The position numbers were made by a program, and so were the translations under genes. From a virus, in IMG/VR virus record IMGVR_UViG_3300020445_001720, positions 1-64,000 of that record: a stretch of 64,000 nucleotides of DNA. One strand, written 5' to 3'. Under the pieces are notes generated by a model. It did not search any database. It was not told where the DNA came from and was given only the letters and a program-made list of their open reading frames with translations. Below, one piece after another: positions 61,201-64,000 of the stretch. Every line of letters begins with the position of its first letter. Position 1 is the first letter of the stretch.

Positions 61201-61433
61201 AGAGTTGATATACCAGAAAGTGTTATATTTTCAAATGAACCATCAAACTTAGTTGCAGTTACAACACCAGTAAACTCACCACCACCTTTTACGTAGAGGT
61301 CAGAGGTAGCATTTGTAGTTCCAACACCTACACGACCCAAAACTGATAAAGAAGTATCCTCCGATCTATATTCGGGGATACCAATCTTTAGAGAGTTCTG
61401 TCTACCGCTTAAATATCTTACTGGTCCTGCCAT
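55263..61433 (-). CDS. Giant collagen-like fibre with cupredoxin-like insert, 2056 aa
   Basis: Residues 1-965 are beta-rich fibre shaft with GVGT-type repeats. Four collagen-like Gly-X-Y blocks follow (about 969-1129, 1248-1401, 1506-1638, 1753-1923), dominated by GTQG, GRQG and GIQG triplets. Three globular domains separate them. Those at about 1130-1247 and 1639-1752 are homologous (YLFSTNTTNSDPGSG versus YTFSTTTTDSDPGQG, both ending FNRTG/FARTG). The middle one (1402-1505) has GHPFW (H1442) and YVCQNHSGM (C1491, H1494, M1497), the ligand set of a type 1 copper site. The C-terminal 130 residues resemble a small tip domain. The start MAGPVRYLSGRQNSLKIG resembles that of the 879-residue fibre (ARFLSGKRKLSTLSG). 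Confidence 0.88.
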   Translation of the reverse strand: MAGPVRYLSGRQNSLKIGIPEYRSEDTSLSVLGRVGVGTTNATSDLYVKGGGEFTGVVTATKFDGSFENITLSGISTLGITSITVLETQTLNITGIATFRDIINLIGATAGVTSITFTPSTNTINFLDHSKATFGDSSDLSIYHDGGHSYINDSGTGSVFLGSNQVYINDAANSKVSAVFNPDTNTSLYYNNVEKIATTGYGITISGTTGTNQLQVTGVSTFVGPMDIEDSIDVDGQTQLDAVNVAGVSTFGAAVDINADVNLDDNTLNINYATGTPSGSVIRVNTVAKDVDLIRLSGASNDITMDSGDYGFNVKYLGTRDGNKKTLSFITDNQTGTQVEALSILQDGKVGIGTSLATKALDVYGETRTTDLTVTKSATFAGVSVSDELGGSLTVTGIATFGDTVYVGENLYHKDDTDTYIKYDADRLRIFAGNEQLIDAYEGAQDYVKLGDGGDVDINLNDALHVDGLTKKVGVGTTTIPSQQLDVDGNLRLQGALYDKNNQAGTNGQVLISTADGIDWVDGAPSSAITGVTIKDEGSQQGTLASITQIDFVGTGINASASGNIATVTSNSVGPGGSNHNVQFNNSGSFDGATGLNYDDATGRVGVGTDTMDRTLTVSGQAGISSNVYGYRFFATEYSPSATNELVTKNYLDNFQSSITVQKAVSAATTANIAGGYDNGTSGIGAKLYGNTNAAIVIDLFAGLGFDDRVLVKDQTNKAHNGIYVVNRVGSGSTNFELVRAATYDTNDEIAQGDFTFISNGTVNGGTGWVHTTQGTVSIGSSILEWAQFTSPTITLAGAGLINPNPNELAVATASADRIVVAANDIDLATVTNSKSDITTGDNSFVTEINVDSYGRVSGVVTSNIHSDASTSAKGIVKIDDTNLTVSSGIVSVTMAPKLTGLNVSGVSTLGITTTQVFHAKTVSSVGVITAFSGLDVKGKLFDNIDQVGTTTSVLTSTGIGVSWSLIQEVALQGQQGIQGIQGQQGTQGTQGPQGTQGTQGRQGGQGIQGRQGTQGTTGTQGAQGRQGIQGIQGEQGVQGRQGLQGGQGTQGIQGEQGIQGRQGIQGIQGQQGIQGAQGRQGIQGQQGRQGVQGEQGTQGTQGTQGRQGTQGTQGTQGRQGTQGQVGKRGGIEYLFSTNTTNSDPGSGFVKFNNGTIGSVDRIYIDDSDDFSTDQSGWFDTWDDSSSSNEGYLTIYSSDNANNNNYVFQVDTVTDMSGYYLIAVTLISNSSSVPGSGERLSLAFNRTGDKGTQGTQGNQGRQGIQGVQGIQGQQGRQGVQGIQGNQGRQGIQGVQGGQGIQGSQGPQGHQGTQGTQGPQGTQGRQGTQGRQGIQGIQGTQAAQGTTGEQGTQGTQGTQGTQGRQGYQGTQGTQGTQGQQGRQGTQGTQGTQGRQGVQGYPGSREYTVTNNGSSNYVIDTFSNPTLELLRGFAYTFDVSASGHPFWLQTSSGAYNSSNVLDAGDGVSNNGSQSAIITYEVPYNAPNNVYYVCQNHSGMAGTINISDLGPQGTQGTQGRQGNQGPQGTQGRQGIQGVQGEQGTQGRQGIQGIQGTQGTQGNQGTQGRQGRQGIQGTQGRQGTQGTTGEQGTQGTQGRQGTTGEQGTQGTQGRQGNQGPQGTQGTQGTLGTQGTTGNFGGATFDYTFSTTTTDSDPGQGNLRFNNGTLSSATVMYIDDQDDGGTNIEDFLRTIDDSTSTVKGHVRISNKTNAEDFTLFTISGTNTEASGYHKVTVSYVSGSTSFSNSEDIIVTFARTGTKGDTGNQGTQGRQGTQGTQGRQGTQGTQGRQGTTGEQGTQGTTGSQGTTGSQGTTGAQGTQGRQGNQGNQGIQGTQGRQGTIGSQGTTGSQGTTGTQGATGTQGTQGRQGTTGSQGTQGRQGTQGTTGSQGTTGSQGTTGAQGTQGRQGTTGSQGTQGRQGTQGPGGPSTTVNAATSSGTTLHPVLVDALGTNQTAVSNTTFNFNANTGAVTATSFSGSGANLTNVSAANSYYYFGINKNKNDVTNYGKLSFTEVDSTTSVDYSEKNDFIRGSQPILHDFIAPGGVEASIDSSGHLVLEL

Positions 61434-61447
61434 TTTATTTTAAAGAA

Positions 61448-61789
61448 TTAAAGGTTGGATGTTTCTAGAATACTAGTTAAAAACTTCAAATTCGTTGCAT
61501 TACTACCGTTGGTTACTAGAGAATCTCCAGTTTCCAAAACTAATTTACCAGCTAATAGATTGACTGTATCATTTGGGGGTATGGGTACCTCAGAGATCAA
61601 TGGTACATCAGTACCATCTCTACGGAACTGAAAAGTCATTGTATACGTAGCTGAACCCATATTTGTGCATTGTGCTAAAAGAACAACTCCAGTATATCCA
61701 ACTGGTGCTGTATACACTACTGCTTCTGCTGTCGTGACTGTCTGGGTAACAGTCTGAAATGCATTAACTGCTGCTGATGCTGCTGCCAT
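61448..61789 (-). CDS. Small virion protein, 113 aa
   Basis: The 113-residue protein is a compact beta sandwich-like domain: VVYTAPVGYTGVVLLAQCTN, MTFQFRRDGTDVP, VPIPPNDTVNLLAGKLVLETGDSL and LKFLTSILETS. The same core, split by a roughly 620-residue insertion, forms the two ends of the 747-residue protein at 16097-18340. It lies between the giant collagen fibre and the partial beta-helix protein, mirroring the order found at 13456-22553 (collagen fibre, core-fold protein, beta-helix protein). It may connect or stabilise fibres. No enzymatic motif. Confidence 0.75.
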   Translation of the reverse strand: MAAASAAVNAFQTVTQTVTTAEAVVYTAPVGYTGVVLLAQCTNMGSATYTMTFQFRRDGTDVPLISEVPIPPNDTVNLLAGKLVLETGDSLVTNGSNATNLKFLTSILETSNL

Positions 61790-61793
61790 TTGA

Positions 61794-64000
61794 TCAATCT
61801 CCTCCTAAAGCTAAAATGAATGGTGTAACTTGGCTAAACAAACTCTTGACATAAATCGAACCTGATATAGTTCCTGTGGTTTGATCTATAATTACACCAT
61901 CACCAATCCTGAAGTTACCATCTTGATCTGTGCTTGTGTATATAACTTCTCCACCTTCTAATTTTATAACCTCATTATCTGTAACTGTTACCCCACCTTT
62001 AGATGGTCTAGCAGTTTCAATTGCATTACCTGCACCAACATATTCAAATGAATGAGAAGAAGCAATTTGCAAACTCTGTCTAGAGAAATATGCAGTACTT
62101 CCGAACCCAACATCATTATTTAGATTCTGAACCAAAGTAACTGTTGAGATACCACTTGAAGGTAATGTTGCTTCATCAACTGCATATAATATAGGTGCAA
62201 TATCAGTTGTACAAGTAGCAGTTACTCCACCACCAACAGGAGCAGCAAAAGTAACAACAGGTGGAGTATCAGAAGTGTACTGGAATCCAGTAGTTATGAT
62301 ATTAACACCCGTTACCTCTCCTTGTGCATTAATATTAGAAGTTAACTGAGCAGTAATTGCATTTCCTGGTCCTGTTGGATCTGTTACAGTTACTGCTGGT
62401 GCTGTTGAATAACCAGAACCAACATTAGTTAAGGTTACACCTTGAACTGAGTAATACTTTTTATTAAAGAATATTGACTGTCCTCTATAAGGTCTGAATG
62501 TACCAACACCCTCAACTGTAACTACGTTAGTACCTCTTGTATAATTAACAGTTGTATTAGTAGTTGTTCCTACTGTAGCACTATATCTATCTAAGCACTT
62601 ACTACTACTATCTCCAGTTCCTTCAGAGATTAAACCTTCTCTACCGAATGAAGAGTTAGAGTTTGTAAGATCTAACTGTCCTCCACTACCTGCATAAATT
62701 GCACGATCATTACATATAGTGAATATAGAAACTAACTGAGCATATGCACCGTTAGTAACTGAAACACCTATACCACCCTGATTATACTGAGTATATGAGT
62801 CAACGTTAAATGAACCTTGAACACCGACTGTATCTCCCAAGTCTCCAACATCAGCATTAAATCCATCAATCTTTGCACCAATACTATTTGCAATAAAGTT
62901 AGTACAGTTTCTTATATAAGGACCTTTTGTAATTGGACCTGTACCTTGAGAAGGACTTAAAGTAGCAGTTAAAATACCAGAATTTACAGTACCATTATTA
63001 CCAGGAAACTGTGTTGTAATACCAGAACCACCTGCAAATGCAGAAGGACCGTCTTCAATTATACTAGTTACTATTCCTACACATGTAAATATTGCTGAAA
63101 CTGCAGTTGCACATCCATTTACAGACTCGTTAAACGCACCTGATGGAGTAATTCCTCTATCTTTTACTTGAGTAAATCCATTATTATAATAATTTCTTTG
63201 TTTCAATACTGTTCCACCAGTATTATAATAGTGATCTACAGTCGATACACCAACTACAACCTCAAAACTATTATTATTGACAACTCTTTTAACTGGGAAT
63301 GTATAACCAAATGTTCCATTAGGATAAGTTGTTGGACTTCCACTATACTGACAAGTCATTCCGATACCTGCTAGTTTTACTGAATCATCTCTTATCAAAC
63401 CATGAAGAGGTGCAGTAACTGTCATAATACCAGTTGTCCTATCATAAGTTGCACCAGTTACAGCAGAAGATATACCACTTGCAGTACTTCCCCATGTTGA
63501 ATTGTTAATAATGGATCTTGAAATTTCAGCAGAACGATAGAAAACATCTATTGTTTCTGAAGCAACTCCAACAATATGTTGTAAGTCTGTTCCATTATAA
63601 TAAGATAAACCAGCACCAACTGTTTTAGAATTACCACCTCTTGTTATATCATGTGCTACTGCATTTAAAATTGAAGCAACATCTTCAACACAATTAGTAA
63701 TTGAACTAACTCCTAAATTAACGGTTGCTCTCTTTAGACCGTTAGTTGTTGCAGTTACAAATGTATGAATACCTGTATTTGTAGAGGGTGCAGTTTCAAG
63801 AATATTAACTTTAAATGTATTTGCATCTACCTTTGTTATGGGTAGATCCCTACTCATTGCATAATCACTTGGTCTTGGATATTTTCCATTACCACCACTA
63901 CCATGTGAACACTGGAATGTTATTGATTCGTGATCAAACTGAACCACATCTCCAGTATTAAACCCATGATTAGCAACTGTAGCAGTTAAAATACCTGTTA
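61794..64000 (-). CDS. Beta-helical fibre protein, N-terminus outside window
   Basis: The frame is open to the end of the window: 17 codons upstream of the GTG at 63945-63947 contain no stop, so the protein is longer than the visible 735 residues. The visible part has a YPRPSDY unit like those of the 747-residue protein, then CVEDVASILNAVAHDITRGGN. A beta-helix region follows with IRNCTNFIANSIGAKIDG and LTNSNSSFGREGL. The C-terminus is STDQDGNFRIGDGVIIDQTTGTISG, ending LALGGD. These last blocks match the 1402-residue protein closely, so the two are paralogues. Confidence 0.8.
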   Translation of the reverse strand, partial: TGILTATVANHGFNTGDVVQFDHESITFQCSHGSGGNGKYPRPSDYAMSRDLPITKVDANTFKVNILETAPSTNTGIHTFVTATTNGLKRATVNLGVSSITNCVEDVASILNAVAHDITRGGNSKTVGAGLSYYNGTDLQHIVGVASETIDVFYRSAEISRSIINNSTWGSTASGISSAVTGATYDRTTGIMTVTAPLHGLIRDDSVKLAGIGMTCQYSGSPTTYPNGTFGYTFPVKRVVNNNSFEVVVGVSTVDHYYNTGGTVLKQRNYYNNGFTQVKDRGITPSGAFNESVNGCATAVSAIFTCVGIVTSIIEDGPSAFAGGSGITTQFPGNNGTVNSGILTATLSPSQGTGPITKGPYIRNCTNFIANSIGAKIDGFNADVGDLGDTVGVQGSFNVDSYTQYNQGGIGVSVTNGAYAQLVSIFTICNDRAIYAGSGGQLDLTNSNSSFGREGLISEGTGDSSSKCLDRYSATVGTTTNTTVNYTRGTNVVTVEGVGTFRPYRGQSIFFNKKYYSVQGVTLTNVGSGYSTAPAVTVTDPTGPGNAITAQLTSNINAQGEVTGVNIITTGFQYTSDTPPVVTFAAPVGGGVTATCTTDIAPILYAVDEATLPSSGISTVTLVQNLNNDVGFGSTAYFSRQSLQIASSHSFEYVGAGNAIETARPSKGGVTVTDNEVIKLEGGEVIYTSTDQDGNFRIGDGVIIDQTTGTISGSIYVKSLFSQVTPFILALGGD

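Overview
The window comes from a T4-like marine myovirus, most probably a cyanophage of the Kyanoviridae type. The evidence is a set of recognisable T4 core genes: gp4, gp5, gp26, gp27, gp32, gp33, gp48, gp53, gp54 and gp59. With them occur genes typical of cyanophages and other marine T4-like phages: phoH, thyX, a PD-(D/E)XK exonuclease, a DUF1825 protein, a DUF4278 peptide, a DUF6433 protein and a virus-type flavin-dependent halogenase. Base composition is strongly AT-rich, which would fit a Prochlorococcus or marine Synechococcus host. Pelagibacter T4-like phages share many of these genes and are not excluded. No psbA, tRNA, integrase, IS element or CRISPR array was seen.

Layout. Positions 1-2210 carry small accessory genes and a superfamily 2 helicase. 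Positions 2242-23287 are a large block of minus-strand virion genes: a glycine-rich adhesin, a tryptophan-halogenase-like enzyme, several giant fibre proteins (one with a peptidase S74 chaperone, one collagen-like with a tail-collar end) and a beta-helical spike-like protein. Positions 23287-31323 hold the baseplate hub and tail core: gp5-like, gp27, two tape-measure-like proteins, a gp26-like assembly protein with a probable -1 frameshift into a 58-codon ORF, and gp54. A short plus-strand island (31363-33887) carries gp4, a small conserved protein, gp48 and gp53. It ends at a bidirectional terminator facing gp32.

Positions 34065-47171 are replication, nucleotide and regulatory genes on the minus strand: gp32, DUF1825, gp59, gp33, exonuclease, PhoH, ThyX and many tiny proteins. 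They are followed upstream by an operon with glutaredoxin, two 2OG-Fe(II) oxygenase-like genes in the wider region, a GT-A glycosyltransferase, a two-methyltransferase fusion and a GH130-like beta-propeller. Positions 47233-64000 are a second adhesin block: three tandem RCC1-propeller/carbohydrate-binding-like proteins, a 2056-residue collagen-like fibre containing a cupredoxin-like domain, and relatives of fibres in the first block.

Regulation is readable. Most intergenic gaps of 50 bp or more on the minus strand have a sigma70-like promoter, usually with a 17-bp spacer and often with an extended TGn -10. Late T4-type motifs (NATAAATA, and a recurrent CTAAATA) lie before structural genes. 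Fibre genes appear to be assembled from a small set of shared modules, which suggests local domain shuffling of host-recognition proteins.
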